A stretch of DNA of 64,000 nucleotides from Datnioides undecimradiatus. Its lineage: Eukaryota > Chordata > Actinopteri > Lobotiformes > Datnioididae. Positions within the stretch are counted from its first letter, which is position 1. Every line of letters starts with the position of its first letter. The notes below the pieces were generated by a model. That model saw nothing but the letters and a program-made list of their open reading frames with translations. It did not search any database and had not been told where the DNA came from. Below, piece after piece: positions 48,077-64,000 of this stretch. The stretch lies in NCBI GenBank assembly GCA_008933995.1, contig WARS01000030.1, positions 1,149,001 through 1,213,000 of the forward strand. Reading direction: 5' to 3'. The translations under genes and the position numbers were made by a program.

Positions 48077-48639
48077 GTCACAGAGACAACAGGACTCCAT
48101 GAAGTCGGATGCATTTAATTTCTTTACACAGCTTCCTCACACCCAGACACATATTCATTTACATCTTTCCAGACTGGCTGATTAATTGAATTCTGTGGAC
48201 TTCTCTAATCCGATTGGTTAATCAAACAGATCAAGGGTCAGTGTTGTAATGGCATGATGCTCAGCAGCGAACAACTGAATGCTCTTCAAATAGACGATCA
48301 ACCAGTCTCAAGGTCAGAAAGGTCACATTATTAAATGTGAATTATCCTCTCACAGCTGGTACTGGTAGCTGTAAGGTAGCAACGTTAATGCAGACAAATG
48401 CATTTCAAGCAAAAATAAGGCAGTTTTACATAGATTATATAATTCCAAATGTGAAAAGTTCCAAATGTGAAAAGTTTTCAGAATTTTTTACATATTTGTT
48501 CTGAAATTACGCCAGACTGAATAGTGGAGAGGAAACTGAATGGCCAGTAGTGTAGCAGTTGCTCCCCTCCATCCCTGATTGTGGTTTTACTTAAGATTTG
48601 AAATGGCAATTCTCTCTTACGTCATCTTACGTTTGACCA

Positions 48640-49060
48640 GTCCAGTTTATTGTTCAGGTGAACACCCAGGTATTTGTACACCTAGTCTCAATGTTTGTTC
48701 CCTGGATGTTCATGGTTCTGTGCCTGCAGAAATCCACCACCAGCTCCTTTCCCCGTGTTGATCTGGAGGTGGTTTCGCTGGCACCAGTCCACAAAGTCCT
48801 TATTGAGTTCTCTGTACTCCCTGTCGTCCCCATCTGTGATGAGGCCGACAACTGTGGAGTCATCAGAGAACTTCTGCAGGTGACAGTTCTCAGTGTTGTA
48901 GGTTAAGTCTGCAGTGTAGACCGTGAAGAGGAAGGGAGCCAGAACTGTCCCTTGTGGTGCTCCCGTACTGCAGGTGTTAGGCGTATTTCTGTGATGAAGA
49001 CATGGGTCACGGATAAGTAAGTGACTGAGATGAAGTGTGAAGGTCCCTCGTGTGGTTTGA
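48640..49060 (-). mobile_element. LINE reverse-transcriptase fragment
   Basis: The minus strand reads STGAPQGTVLAPFLFTVYTA, then HLQKFSDDSTVVGLI, where DD is the catalytic pair of the polymerase (F-DD motif), and ELNKDFVDWCQRNHLQINTG. A frame change follows, then KELVVDF and MNIQGTNIE in another frame, and the piece stops near NKLDW. Non-LTR retrotransposon, same style as the fragment at 45284-46052; the two could be parts of related copies. Broken. Confidence 0.75.
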
Positions 49061-51563
49061 ACAGAAGACAGAACAAAGATGCAATCAGTCTGTGCGAGCA
49101 CAACTAAACAATGATGAAAACCAGTTTAACAAGTGCATTATGGACGAGTTTTGAAATAATTATGAAAGCCCATTTCTACCATAGGGATGAAAAAAGCTGC
49201 AAATCATTATTCAAAGGTTTCTCTTTATAACTCATAGCATCTTTTTTCACCACAGTAGCAGAAATGGGATAACGTACCTGCTGTGTACTCTGACAGAGCA
49301 GAATGGAGCAGCAGGTGGGTAGGAGCTGCAGCTGCAGTGTGGTCTGTTTGTTGAGAGACACAACATGTAAAATGTAATTTCAGTAATATAACAGCCAATC
49401 ATTGCAGTTTATCTGCAGACAGCAGCCTTGCGGGAAATGAGGAGCCACCAGAACAAGCTGCACGCACAACAATCATATAATGATAACGATGATAATGATT
49501 TTTATGGCTTTATAGCAAATAAGTCTCTATTTACATAAAACCAAAACAATGAGCTAAAGAGGCAATAAGCTCTTAAAGGCGAACTGCAGGGAACTGCAGC
49601 TTCTGGTGATAATTCTCTGTGGTTTATAACCTCAGACCTTCAGCTCTGCTGGATCCACAGTGGGCAGCACCAATGAAACCTTCTGGGTGAAAGCACTGCC
49701 TTCTTCTCTGCCTTCCTCGAGCCAGGGTTGGGAAACAGAAATGCAGTGATACGGTTTAACTCCATACATTTATCCTGTGCTCATATTTAGTGTCAAGTAT
49801 GGAACGTTTGATTGGTTGTTGTCTGATCAAACCTCCTGCCACCCCCAACTCTGACAAACATCTAGTTCCTGAGATTTTATTGATGATGCTGCCATCTAGT
49901 GTTCAGAGAGAGCCTATAACTGCAGGAGAGGAAAGAGGGATTGGGGGTGTGGTTTGTGAGGTCTTTTACATGGTCATCAGCTCATTGTCATGTGAACTTA
50001 AAGTTATATTCATGTCCTTAAAATAGTAATAAGCTAACAAATCCTATATTCAGGATTATAATCAATTAACTTGCACTTTGTAAACAGGAGGCAATCCAGT
50101 GTAAAGAACATGATGGGATTCAGCCCACAGCCTTTGTCAAAGTCACCTGAATCTGTGTAAAGCCTGTTCTGATTCATATGGAAATGATTATTGACACTGA
50201 TAATGGAATACTGATAGATGTACTGGCTTCCTTCTTATTTGAGAATTGATTTGCATTTTTGCTTGTGTCATTGTGCCTCTCTCAACCTCCTGCATGAGCC
50301 TATTTTCAAGCACTGATTGTTTCAGAAGTGATGTGTATGCTTGTTTACTCAGTCGCACCTTTAACTTGATCTGTTTCCTATACATACAGCTAATTTACTA
50401 TGCAGGATTCCTTTAGTGAAGCAGACTCTGTGGCACTGCTGCTTTATTTCCGGGTCTCTTAATTGCTTTTTATTTTGGTGGAGCACAAATTGAACCATCT
50501 TGTACCTCTGCAGCATTAATTGTGAAAGTGACCTGACTCTGTTTACTACCTGTGTCTTTATAGTTTCTTATGCAATTCACTGAGCAGGCACAAGAGAGCA
50601 CCAAATGCTAAGAGATAGGACGATATGATCTCACCTCAGACTGTGGTTTAAAAACATCAGATCTGCAGCGTCTCACAGCTGACACCTGAGTGTCTATACA
50701 GTCTCTATTCTAATGGGTGCTGGGACCCAAAAGTTGGTGGCCCACTTTGGTTCTGATTCAGGTTGAGGCGATCCAGTGGCTTCCTGGAGAGCTCCTCACA
50801 CAGTCTGCGCTCTCAGTCTGCTCATTCAAAGAGTTGAAATACATGAGCTCTTTGATGTTTTGAATATCTTGTCTGTCACAGGAGGATACATGATATTTAT
50901 ATATATTTTTGACAGCAGGTGTATTTCTGCTAAGGTCATTTGTGAATGCTTGAACAGAATAGCTGTAGTCACATTGTGTCGCGTCCCTGATTAAATTAGA
51001 AATGTCTGTCCTGTTCACTTCAATTCAGCTTTATTAATGTGTGGAACAGAACCATTTTGGAGCGCTTTGAGGAAGGCTTGGTCACTGAAGCCAAAGTCTC
51101 TCAGCTGTCTTAATTGCTCTGTTCAGTCACTTGTTTGTGTGATGCCAAACTCTTATTGTGTTTTGCTGCTTGCAATAAACATTTATTAAACATTAGTTGT
51201 CTGACTGCAATATGGATAGTATTTAAGATAATTGGATATTTAAGACAATTAGAGAGGCCAGCTCAGTTGATGAAGGTTAATGGAGTTTGTTTAAGACTGC
51301 TTGCAAGTTGTGTTGTTTACTTTGTCCATAAAGGTAAAATCCATCAAAATATCAGTGAGCAGCAACGTCCAAAACAGCAACAGTAACAACATTAAATTCA
51401 TTTTCTATAGATGAACATTTGAAGCCAGTGGATACAACAAGAAAAACTCAGACAACTATACAATAAAATAAATAAAACAACAACAATTGAATGGTGAATT
51501 GCAAAGGTGCTAATGCTAGCTAGGTAATGTCACTTTCATGTCAGACAAGTTGGGGTGCGCCCA

Positions 51564-51587
51564 ACCTATCATGCGCCCATGATAGGT
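51564..51587. repeat. 10-bp-stem palindrome
   Basis: ACCTATCATG and CATGATAGGT pair perfectly around CGCC. No neighbouring poly-U tract or gene suggests a terminator or RNA function. Confidence 0.7.
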
Positions 51588-53308
51588 GGAAAGAAAACCA
51601 CTGAGGTTACGGGAGACACACTTAGAGATGCACCACGCTGTCAACCTGTTGCTTATTTGCTAGCAAATCACGGGGCTGTGCTGAAGCCTGGCTCTTCTTG
51701 TGAAAAGGTTTCATCTTGTGATAGCCAGCTAATGTCTGAACGAATCTGGCTTCCAGGTGAACATCGACTGGGTTAATGTGTTAGCTACTGTCAGTTCCCT
51801 AGCTTGAAACTTTGCCATACTGGCTTCTCAGACCTTCTCGCTAATGAGTCTCCTTGTGAATCACATGTTGCTGCTTGAATGTTTATAGCCTGCTAGTTTC
51901 TTTACTTCTATATTTAAAGCAGGGTAAAATGATGTCCAGGTTAAATTAAAACACTTATTAGTTTGATATCAAAGTCCAGTGTATAAAAAATATAATTTAT
52001 TAATGTCATACTTTATGTCCATCCATGAAAATATAATCGGCCATAACAATCAGTTATTTTATAACAATCACATTAACTCTGCATTCATTCACCAGTCTGA
52101 AGTACATGAATCATTCAGCATGACATTCAACACTGACAAATTTAACATTTTCATATATCACATAGACATTTAACAACCATTTGGTGAGAAATAAAGAAAA
52201 AATAAATATAGTTTAGAGTCGTCTCTCATATATATTATATATCTCGTATATATTTATATGTATTACAGTGTCTTTGACAAAAAAAATCAGCACTTTGTTC
52301 TATTGTTCTATATAATGATATGATCTAATTGAACTCAGCTGCACCCTAAACATGAATAGTGGCAGCAACATTTGAATTACTTTTCAAGATGTCATCAGTG
52401 CAACATACTTTATGTTGTGTTGGAGGAATTCCTCAAGAGTACAGAGGCAGGTCCAGCTTAACCTAGCTTAGCATAAAGACTGGTGGCATGGGGAATAAAT
52501 AACTGAATGTGATTCAGCTTATTTTGACTGACAGAGCTTTTGCTCATCTTTGGCTTCAGGTGCATAATTTTGACCCCAAGTGTCTTTTTAGACCTCATTT
52601 ATGTCCTTTTTATGCTCAGATCCACAGTGATGTATTGGTGCCAATGTGTGTATGACCTACGCAGCTGCTCTGCTGATATTCTGCTTTCACTATGCTAGCA
52701 CCACACCATGCTTTAAGTCTTTGTGCTAAGCTAGGGCAGGACCTTTGGTTCTGCACATATCATTGACTATGCCACTGTACTGAGTGCTCACGGAGGGAAA
52801 TGAATGCTGATTTTCTCATCTGATGTCAGAGAAGACAACAAAGAAGAGGATTTAGCAAAAAAAAGAAAAGTAGTTATATGGTGCTTCCAGGTACAGATGG
52901 ATTTCAATTCTAAGGGTTTCGACCATTGTTCATCTACATAATCACACAGTGCTCACCAGAGTAATTGCTGAACATGGGGGCATCACTCAAAGGAAGTCAG
53001 AGGAATAAACACAAGCAGTCAGATAACAAACCCACGGTTAGCCAAAGCTACTTGAAAGCGAAAACTAAGGACACTGACTTTGCTGTGTCAGTGTTGCCAT
53101 GTTTCTTTCAATGTTAGCAGTTATTTTGACATTAAAACTTAAAGTCAGTAAACTTAAAAATAAGACTCAATTTGTGACAGTGTGCTAAATACACTGAATG
53201 AAGCACACGTGCACTTTCTCAAAGCGGATGTGATAAAAGTGATATTTTTCTTGGAGTTCAGGATTCTGCAGGCTTCACAGGCACACACAAAAGTAATAAA
53301 AAAAAAGA

Positions 53309-53314
53309 TTTAAT
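53309..53314 (-). promoter_or_regulatory. shhb: Candidate hedgehog poly(A) signal ATTAAA
   Basis: ATTAAA read on the minus strand 48 bases after the stop codon. If used it gives a very short 3' UTR. Vertebrate hedgehog genes usually have longer ones, so a more distal site is possible. Confidence 0.35.
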
Positions 53315-53361
53315 GCTGTGTGAATGTCGGTTGAACAGTCCGTTAAAGCATCCAGTCTATC

Positions 53362-57796
<4,435 letters not shown>

Positions 57797-57930
57797 CTTC
57801 GGTTTACCTGGAGGATCCTGAAGGAGGTGAGGGTGCCTTGGGTTGATCTTTATTACGTTTCTCTTCTTTCCTTTTAAGTATGTTTCCACTACAGTTTGAG
57901 CAGTGCAGGTGCCATAACTACTGTAGATCT

Positions 57931-57935
<5 letters not shown>

Positions 57936-57967
<32 letters not shown>

Positions 57968-57993
57968 ACTCTCTCTCTCTCACACTCTCTCTC
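57936..57993. repeat. (TC)n tract 140-200 bp upstream of the shhb start
   Basis: TC runs with a few CA/TCAC interruptions; on the coding strand of shhb this is a GA-rich tract. Such purine tracts can sit in core promoters, but this may simply be a microsatellite. Confidence 0.9.
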
Positions 57994-58080
57994 CGTGTGT
58001 GTGTCCCTCTCCTCCTCTCTTTCTACACAGATGAGCACACAGATGATAGTGATAGAGGAATTAGGTTGGCGCACTTATCT

Positions 58081-58112
<32 letters not shown>
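58081..58112. repeat. (TCTA)8 microsatellite
   Basis: Eight units of TCTA, about 285 bp upstream of the shhb start codon. Confidence 0.95.
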
Positions 58113-59068
58113 ATAGTAAAATACTCATCCGGGCACAAACTGCATTTTGGTGCATTACACACAGAGAGCATGACCTCATTGTAGTCAGTTGTAGCTCGTG
58201 TTCTCATCTGCAGATGATGGGGATGATGAAAAGTTAAGGAGTCATGGACATGGAGTTATTACCTGACACTGGCGGTATTCACTTAATGTGGCCTCTAAGT
58301 TATTCCTGTGGGCAGAGAAATATAGGCGCAACTGCCTCTGGGTGTTTTCATGACAGGGCCAGTTGAGGTTGGGAACTGAGGCTTCTGTATGTTTTTAAAT
58401 TCTGATCGTGGTCCTGAATGTAGTGTATGAGTATCATTGTAACTTGTTTATACAAAGAGCATCAGTTAGAGAGGAAGAGTAAAAGTCATAAGAAAAACTC
58501 AGCTGTGTGTGGAAGTAAAGCAAAAGGAGCAAAATCAGCAGCTCCAGCAGGGAAGTAGCTCAGGTCACCTGCTGAGGCTGATAGATCTTCTAACTGTGTT
58601 TTCAGTTGTAAAGGGTCTCAGGTGTTAGGGATGCAGTCACATCTGGGCCGGGTCAAGGAGTTGGTGAACAGGTTGAAGAATGTGCAGGGTGTGTTGTGAT
58701 CAGAATGTTCTCTGATGGGTTTTGTAACAAACCAAAACAAACCTGATTTAACTTTGGCTACAACAGTCATCTTGTGGAGCCATACATCACTCCATGCGGC
58801 TAACATGCTAGTGCATGACTTCCTTGCTTACTTAGGAACCCCTTCCTTCACTTGGGGGTGTGCGAGTGCTCATTCAGCTCAGAAAACTTTGAGGAGCTCA
58901 GTGGGACCAGAAAGGCCATTCCGTGGAATGGTTATTTATGCATTTAAAATGAATCAGCCTAAAAGATGAAGCTGGAGCAGACTGAGGAGGACTTTGAGGT
59001 GCTAAAGCTCACACAAATGCTCTCCATAGAAGTGAGAACAACAACCACTGCACTGAGTAATTTAGCAT

Positions 59069-59098
59069 TGTGTGTGTGTGTGTGTTTGTATGTGTGTG
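59069..59098. repeat. (GT)n microsatellite
   Basis: A GT run with TTTGTA interruption, upstream of shhb. Confidence 0.85.
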
Positions 59099-59699
59099 CT
59101 CTATATGTGTGTTTGTGGTCTGTAGCCACTGCTAGTTCATATTGTGTATATATCTTTGTGTTGCCTTGGTGATGCATTTGTCTGCTGTTACAGTGGGTAG
59201 GGTGGGCAGCTTATTTCATCTATGTAGCCTGATAAAGCTTGCTGCACCCACCATGGTGTCCATAGATCTGTTAACTTATCGATTGTCATTTGTGGTTTAT
59301 TGTAGCAGACACTGTCAGTGGGTTAGTTACAAGCTAGATTTCAGATAATGTACCAGTACAACCTCCCCAAAAACACAGCCTTGGAGGTCACGTGTCCAAG
59401 CACCTTATTAAAACCCATATTTACATTTAGCTTTGACCTTTACTGGCTACAGTAATTATGTTGGGACCGAGGAGAAAGTCATGTGATGTAGTATAAAGTG
59501 TCTGTTTATGGAGGAAGTCTGGATGACGGAAGGGTCAAACAAACACATGACATCCACCCAGGAGGCTGCTGCCTGTGTCCTGTGTAAAACCAAGCACCAC
59601 ATACCTGGAACCTAGGTGACATGTTGGTGGTGGCTGCTCATGGTGGGACTTCCATGCATCAACTACCACTGTACATTAACCATGTGTTTGACCACAGAC

Positions 59700-59905
59700 T
59701 GTACTTATATAGGGCCCTTCTAGTCTTACGACCAGTCAAAGCTTTGCACACAATGACAGCGTTCACAAACACACACCATCCAAATCCTGCACGTTAGAAA
59801 GCAAACTGAGTAAACATTCATACAGCATCACACACTGATAGCTAAGCCAGCAAGATGGGGTTCAGTGTCTTGTCCAAAAGGATACTCTCTTCGATAAGCA
59901 GAGGA
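59700..59905 (-). mobile_element. tRNA-type SINE, 3' and body part
   Basis: The plus strand reads TATATAGGGCCCTTCTAGTC, then GACCAGTCAAAGCTTTGCAC, a CACAAACACACACCATCC block and GGGGTTCAGTGTCTTGTCC. The order is that of a common teleost SINE read in reverse; the promoter end is missing or unrecognisable. Confidence 0.55.
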
Positions 59906-61369
59906 ATTGCTCTTCCTTCATTCAATCCACAGCTGTCCCTATGTCATGCGTGCAATGTAACTTATCTTACATAGGTGACTTTACTTTATAACATACATAT
60001 TGTGACTGAAACAATTATGTTATCCTTAAACCTAACCAAGTAGTTCTGGTATCTAAACTAAACCCAGGTGGTATGTTAACCACATGTGTTGCTGCTAGTT
60101 TCCCCTTCTTTCTATTATCAGGGAAGTTCACTATCACCCTGTTGTGGTGTTTAGTTATGATGATGACTTGGTTCTCTGGGGAGTTGAATAAATCCTTCAG
60201 CAAACATATGAACCAGAACATAACACAAGGTGAAAACCTGCTTTGCTTTTTGTCTGAACACACCATAAAGAGTGTAATTCACTGTAGCCTTTACAATATA
60301 CACACCTTAGTATAAATGTATATTAATATATATAAATATATAATTCATCAGTAAAATAAGAATATATAAAGTACAATATATAGATATCAATGTATAAAAT
60401 ATCTCAACAGTAAGTCTCCTTTATATCATTTCCTTGCAACAGTCAGTCCATGGTTTTGTGAGGCATTGATAGGTGAGCTACAGTATCACTGCCTTGTGTC
60501 TCTCTGTTGCACTGTATGCTGCTGTATTAAAGTGGACCCAGCATCAATTAACAGCAAATACAGAGGCTCCAGCCATGAATTGTTAAAATGTTGGCATTAA
60601 CATTTCTTGTAATCCTGATCCTCAAACTATGTTAAGAGTCTTAAGTGGGGAATCAGGCTGGTTACTACATTTCAGTAAGAACAGTCACTCTAGGGCCTAC
60701 AGGTCACTAAGAATTACAGCGGCATACTGAGTTCTGTAAAGTTGTGATGGTAACATATGTCATTAGTCGTTACTAGTTCAAAATGTATCAGATGTAATTA
60801 TTGTGGGGCATTGTCGATTCACGCCCGGCTCTGATAGCTTTTTATTTCACTTTAAGACTTTTCCAGTTCAGTGTGGCTGCACTCAGGTGGAGTGTTGGGT
60901 CAGTTTTTGGTAAGTGATGTTGAGATCCATCACAGTCAAGCCGAAACTTGAAGCACCTTTGACTGACAGTTGAGCTGTGGTAGAACCACAGTATGATGGC
61001 AGTAAGGTGGATGTGGGTCATTTAAGACAAACTGTAAGTGTAACCTACAGGGAATGACTTATTGGCTTTTAAGTACTCTTTGAGCACATTGGCGATCTGC
61101 ATGACTTATTCAAGCCTAACCTTTACTAGTAAATGGATGTCTTTTACATTTCAATAAAACAAGTTCACACCAGGCTGATTAAGACTGTTCTCAGGTCCAA
61201 GGTAAGCAAGGCTTGTTGTAAGTAAGGCTGGGAAGCAGGCAGAGAATCTGGGGTTGTAAACAGAGACCTGTCAGTAAGGTAAGGAAGCTCCTCAGTCTTC
61301 ATGCAGATCAGACTTCATCCAGGAGTGTGTAGTCTGGGTGCATGGCAGGCCAGTTGGTATAATCCATCT

Positions 61370-61760
61370 TGTGTCAATTGAGAAAACAAAGGGTTGGACC
61401 CAAATTCTGACAAAAGCCTCATGAGATGGTGAGGACAGAAGGGTTAACAGAGAGGCAAGTCCCAGACAGGCCAATGGGTTTGTCAAAGAGCAAGCAAGAA
61501 TCAGAAGTCCATGAAGGAGGCAATGTCCAAAATACAAAGAATCATTTCATATAAACACGAAAAGGATCAGGCTGGAACAAAAGACACAAGGGATACAAGA
61601 ATAACCAGACCAGACTGGTGAAACACATCAGGGCAGGGCAGTCAATCACACAGGTGGGATGCAATGACATGATGTGAAGTTAACTGCATAACTGGAGCGA
61701 TAAATTAGTATGTTTTCAAAATAAGACTGGAAATGACTGCTCTGACTAGCAGTGATGCAT
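61370..61760 (-). mobile_element. Decayed LTR-like repeat (fossil)
   Basis: GGGTTGGACCCAAATTCTG near the left, GGCAGTCAATCACACAGGTG and TTTTCAAAATAAGACTGGAA near the right match the arrangement of the solo LTRs at 1482, 14235 and 14780, with more divergence. Ends and target duplication are unclear. Old. Confidence 0.45.
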
Positions 61761-62637
61761 TCCATGTCCCCTGCAATGATTCTTTCTCTAGCGCTTAACC
61801 CTGGAGATCGCTGGAGACATGGTGGAGCTAATGGGCTATCTGCTCCAAGCATTGCAGCAGCATTGTTTTGAAGGAAGTGTTTGTGGAAGTGTACTTATGT
61901 CAAAGACATATGGGTGTTGTGTTGCAGAGATGTTTACCAGGTAAAGTCTGCCCTCAGGAAAACTAAGACAAGGTGAGTTCCTTGTAAAGTTTAGGGTAAT
62001 GTAAGGCATCCTAGCGCTGACCTCTGGGGGTGGTCATGGCCGTGTCCTTCACTTCTCTAGTTTCACTCTGTCTTTGTCTTGTTGGAGGCTGTCTTCAGTC
62101 TTGGCTGTTCATGTTTGCCGGAAAGCTGCTGATACCAGTACCGCTGCTTTGGTTTTGGTGCCCAACATTCCCCGTTGGCAGCAGGAAATCTAATTGAGCC
62201 ATTAATACAGTTCGGAATATTTCCTCAAACCAACAGATGATTTAACAACATTTCATTTCAGATCTAACAACTCAAAATATACAGTTTCTGAAGCTGTCCA
62301 CATGTATTTAAAAGCATCCTCGCAGAACCACACCACCTGATGTGTTAGATTGAAGTGTGCCTTCAAAAACAGTGCTATGACAAAAGCTTTCCTCACATAT
62401 TTTGTATCTCACATATTTCAAAATTTGCCAAATCTTTGTAAAGCAAACAAATCAAATCTGCTTAAGTTAGATTTGAAAATGAATAAGTACTTTCCTAATC
62501 GTGCTCTGACTGTATTCTATTGTTAAATAATGTGTTTTCTAAAACACTTTCAGTAATGAAGAAGAACCAGTAGGACTATTAATTTAAAACTAACTCAGAG
62601 TGGTATTGATGAAGCTTTACATTATGGAATCAGCTTA

Positions 62638-62655
62638 TCATCATCATCATCATCA
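62638..62655. repeat. (TCA)6 microsatellite
   Basis: A trinucleotide run of TCA units. Confidence 0.95.
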
Positions 62656-62888
62656 AAATATGTATGACAGCAGTTTGGATTTTTGTTTGTAGTTTGCTGG
62701 ATTATCTTGTCTTTAGTATAAACAGCAAACAGTAAATCAGAGGCAGCTCGGTTCTGTTACACTTCCTGAGTTTTTCCTTTTCATCTTTTGTCATTCCTTC
62801 CTCTCTGCTCCTCTTCTTTCATTTCCTTTTCATTCTTCTTATCACCTCTTCTCCACCCTCTCTTTTCACCTTTGTGTCTCCTCCAGGT

Positions 62889-62902
62889 GTTGCCATGGTA
62901 AC
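62889..62902. promoter_or_regulatory. RFX X-box consensus upstream of shhb
   Basis: GTTGCCATGGTAAC fits the full 14-base RFX X-box (GTNRCC-NN-RGYAAC), with near-palindromic halves. It lies 5.1 kb upstream of the shhb start codon, just after a long pyrimidine-rich stretch (62770-62885). RFX factors drive ciliary genes, and hedgehog signalling depends on cilia, but a link here is speculation. Confidence 0.5.
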
Positions 62903-63386
62903 AGACAGTTTGATCTGACCACAAATGTGGGGATGGATGAAAATAGACCCTGATAAAGAAGTGGCTGCTCTGTTTGACCCTTCTCTCTGTCTGCTCTCTC
63001 TTTTCTACAATGAACAGCCATCTGCTCCTCCCCCCATAACATTATAGGGGTTGTAGGAATCCAGTAAAGTCAGCCAGTGGATATTTAATGCCCATTACCA
63101 CTGTTTATGATGTCCATGTATGTTCAAACGGACTCAGACTTGCTCCACTGAGAGCAGGAACAGATCATACCTGGCAGACAGGATTGTGCAGTGAAAGCTG
63201 CAGAGTTGACCTTTCCACTATGAAAGAACAGCCCATATTTAATAGTGTGATCAAAATTCAATTCATTATGTTAGATTAAAGGAAAAATTGTTTTATTAAG
63301 ACAAATGACATTTAGTTGAATCAAGTCAAACAGCCATTAGATTAGATAATCTCAAGTCAAACTTGGTTTTAATCAAAATATCAGAT

Positions 63387-63438
63387 TACTATTATTATTA
63401 TTATCTGTTTACTGATATTTACTATTACTATTACTATT
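63387..63438. repeat. ATT-type trinucleotide repeats
   Basis: Two ATT/ACT runs with about 20 bases between them. Confidence 0.85.
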
Positions 63439-63904
63439 ATATCACTGTTCTGGTGACTGTTCAGTTGTCACTTAGAGTACATATACAGATACCTGGACTG
63501 ACAATTAGACTGAAACTTTTTTCTTCCTTCTTCAAACTGTCGCTCCTCTCCAAAGATTCTTCTAATAGCTTCAGAAGAAATCTTAGATTGTCCTCTGATT
63601 ATTCAAGTGTCTGTCCTTTGCATTAAAATGCAAAGAGGCATTCCTGTGCAATGAAAAATGTGCGGTGGGGGCTCTCCACCCAATCTCCACAGTAAAGAAC
63701 TGCAGGCATAAACAAGTACACATGAAACCAACAATTGAAAAACTGGTCAACTCTTGTCCCATGGTAAGGAGTAAAGCTCAGCGACGACCTGGATGGGTGT
63801 CGGCTCTTTTTCCTGCATCTGCCATTAAACATCTCATGATTGCTCCCCGGCTGAGTCGTCCAGTCATTTGGTCTGTGGCTCCTCTGGGCTCCATTCTAAA
63901 GAGT

Positions 63905-64000
63905 CCATAGGCGAGATACTGAACCCCAAGTTGCTCCTGGTGGCTGTTCCATCATTGTGTGAATGATTACGAATGCGTAGATTCCTTTCTGATGATCAAC
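63905..64000 (+). mobile_element. SINE piece at window edge
   Basis: GGCGAGATACTGAACCCCAA, GTTGCTCCTGGTGGCTGTTC and TGTGTGAATG follow the body of the same SINE type as at 13136, here in forward orientation. It may run past the window edge. Confidence 0.5.

Larger units (their letters stand above)
25035..53308. other. Convergent intergenic interval, no gene seen
   Basis: The cadherin 3' UTR must begin at its left edge and the hedgehog transcript ends at its right edge. Six-frame reading shows only LINE-derived protein pieces and anonymous short frames. No tRNA, rRNA or known microRNA was recognised. Separately listed contents are LINE fragments, a MITE, a minisatellite, hairpins, microsatellites and an RFX X-box. 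Enhancers for the developmental genes at either side would be expected here, but none can be proven from one sequence. Confidence 0.7.
57797..64000. other. Upstream region of shhb, no other gene seen
   Basis: The promoter-proximal part carries a TC/GA tract and a TATC repeat. Further out are a GT repeat, a SINE (59700-59905), a decayed LTR (about 61370-61760), a consensus RFX X-box, TCA and ATT repeats, and part of another SINE at the right edge. No exon with a known domain lies here. Confidence 0.7.

Noticed and set aside
62027-62035. GGGGTGGTC, one base from the GLI site, upstream of shhb
   Set aside because: Several eight-of-nine matches occur in the window, including inside a SINE; expected by chance.

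Overview
The window is vertebrate nuclear DNA, almost certainly from a ray-finned (teleost) fish. Exons are short and sit in long introns with GT-AG borders. Dinucleotide microsatellites are dense. The interspersed repeats are of kinds familiar from teleosts: L2/Rex1-type LINE ends, a Tc1-like transposon, tRNA-type SINEs, and solo LTRs. The hedgehog gene is closest, from memory, to the fish-specific shhb (tiggywinkle hedgehog) lineage.

Two protein-coding genes are supported. On the + strand, bases 1-25034 hold the 3' half of a type II classical cadherin. Four exons (5902-6026, 9418-9532, 23390-23659, 24379-25034) encode the EC4/EC5 junction, EC5, the membrane span and the whole cytoplasmic tail. 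Earlier exons must lie to the left of the window. On the - strand, 57796-53362 is a complete three-exon hedgehog gene with signal peptide, N-terminal signalling domain and C-terminal autoprocessing (Hint) domain, 406 residues in all.

The two genes converge tail to tail across about 28 kb (25035-53361) in which I see no gene. That interval holds LINE fragments, nested LINE insertions, a MITE, a 17-bp minisatellite, a near-perfect 74-base hairpin and a consensus RFX X-box. The cadherin introns hold three solo LTRs (two of one family, the third with a matching 5-bp target duplication), a Tc1-like fossil, SINEs and microsatellites. The stretch upstream of the hedgehog gene (57797-64000) has no visible exon. 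It holds simple repeats next to the promoter, SINE and LTR debris, and a second consensus X-box.

The genes act separately: the cadherin in calcium-dependent cell adhesion, hedgehog as a secreted morphogen. Their convergence may place the intergenic interval within the hedgehog regulatory landscape, but that is inference. I found no clearly new multi-gene system. The most unusual items are the long hairpin at 43075-43148, the two palindromic X-boxes, the divergent cadherin tail, and two changes at usually constant hedgehog positions.
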